64,000 nt of DNA. Source: Silvimonas terrae. GTDB taxonomy: Bacteria > Pseudomonadota > Gammaproteobacteria > Burkholderiales > Chitinibacteraceae. Below, in pieces: positions 63,963-64,000 of the stretch; within the stretch, counting starts at the first letter, position 1, and every line of letters begins with the position of its first letter. Under the pieces are notes generated by a model. It was not told the origin of the DNA, made no database searches, and worked only from the letters and a program-made list of their open reading frames with translations. A program made the position numbers and the translations under genes. The stretch is from NCBI RefSeq assembly GCF_014202765.1, contig NZ_JACHHN010000004.1, forward strand, positions 207,002-271,001. The letters are read 5' to 3'.

Positions 63963-64000
63963 GTGCTGCACGCAAGAATGGTGCTGTCCACAGACAAAAA

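Noticed and set aside
63409..63975. Minus-strand open frame of 188 codons over the terminal repeats
   Set aside because: The same peptide block recurs because the DNA is repeated; it is translated repeat sequence and not a gene.
63416..64000. CRISPR array at the right end
   Set aside because: Repeats are 112 bp with long inverted arms, only three copies, unequal spacing of 238 and 197 bp, and repeated flanks; no cas genes.

Overview
The window looks like chromosomal DNA from a betaproteobacterium, most likely of the Neisseriales/Chromobacteriaceae type. The reasons are the gene neighbourhoods (lptG-lptF divergent from pepA-holC with valS close by), betaproteobacterial-style proteins (a DUF3683-type FAD/Fe-S oxidoreductase, a TfpX/TfpZ pilin accessory protein, GcvA-like LysR next to a DUF2917-like gene) and short hairpin repeats of the neisserial dRS3 type (ATTCCC-N8-GGGAAT). 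This is inferred from gene content and was not checked by a database search. No rRNA, tRNA, CRISPR array, prophage or insertion sequence was found.

Layout. 1-10.4 kb: fxsA (cut by the window edge), cutA-dsbD-tlpA-like thiol redox operon, a two-cysteine ArsR regulator, gpmI, envC, ctpA, a small orphan protein, moeB, then a short leader peptide with tandem Trp codons and mutually exclusive RNA hairpins in front of a degenerate tryptophanyl-tRNA synthetase-like gene. 10.4-11.1 kb: repeat block 1. 11.1-14.3 kb: GNAT, TatD, TerC, thioesterase and acyl-CoA-binding protein genes. 14.4-23.6 kb: a polysaccharide cluster on the minus strand (monooxygenase-like protein, Wzx flippase, five glycosyltransferases, initiating sugar-phosphate transferase) with galE upstream. 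23.7-34 kb: lptG-lptF, pepA-holC-large acidic protein, a YqjK/YqjE/YqjD-like membrane operon, repeat block 2 and valS. 34-35.7 kb: three tandem related His-rich secreted proteins of unknown function. 35.8-44.2 kb: rhodanese/DUF2917-like pair with divergent LysR, PerM-like permease, glycine-zipper protein, TfpZ-like protein coupled to a GT9-like protein, a PilZ-like protein and a HIT protein. 44.3-52.7 kb: the 1293-residue oxidoreductase, yqhD flanked by two paralogous TPR proteins, and a GST. 52.7-57 kb: repeat blocks 3 and 4 around a secreted GH13 amylase and an HdeD-like membrane protein with a predicted cysteine-peptidase-like tail. 57-63.3 kb: a PAS/sigma-54-type activator, an ABC-F ATPase, a GAF-GGDEF protein and a TPR/2OG-oxygenase-class D beta-lactamase operon. 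63.3-64 kb: three copies of a 112-bp inverted-repeat element.

Themes. Much of the window is envelope biology: LPS export (LptFG), surface polysaccharide, cell-division peptidoglycan control (EnvC, Ctp), disulfide chemistry (DsbD, TlpA) and a periplasmic beta-lactamase. The strongest candidate for something undescribed is at 9.26-10.36 kb. There a TrpRS-like protein that has lost both class I catalytic signatures lies behind what reads as a textbook Trp attenuator. The other candidates are the tandem His-rich trio, the TfpZ/GT9 pair, and the modular repeat blocks headed by GGGGTT tracts.
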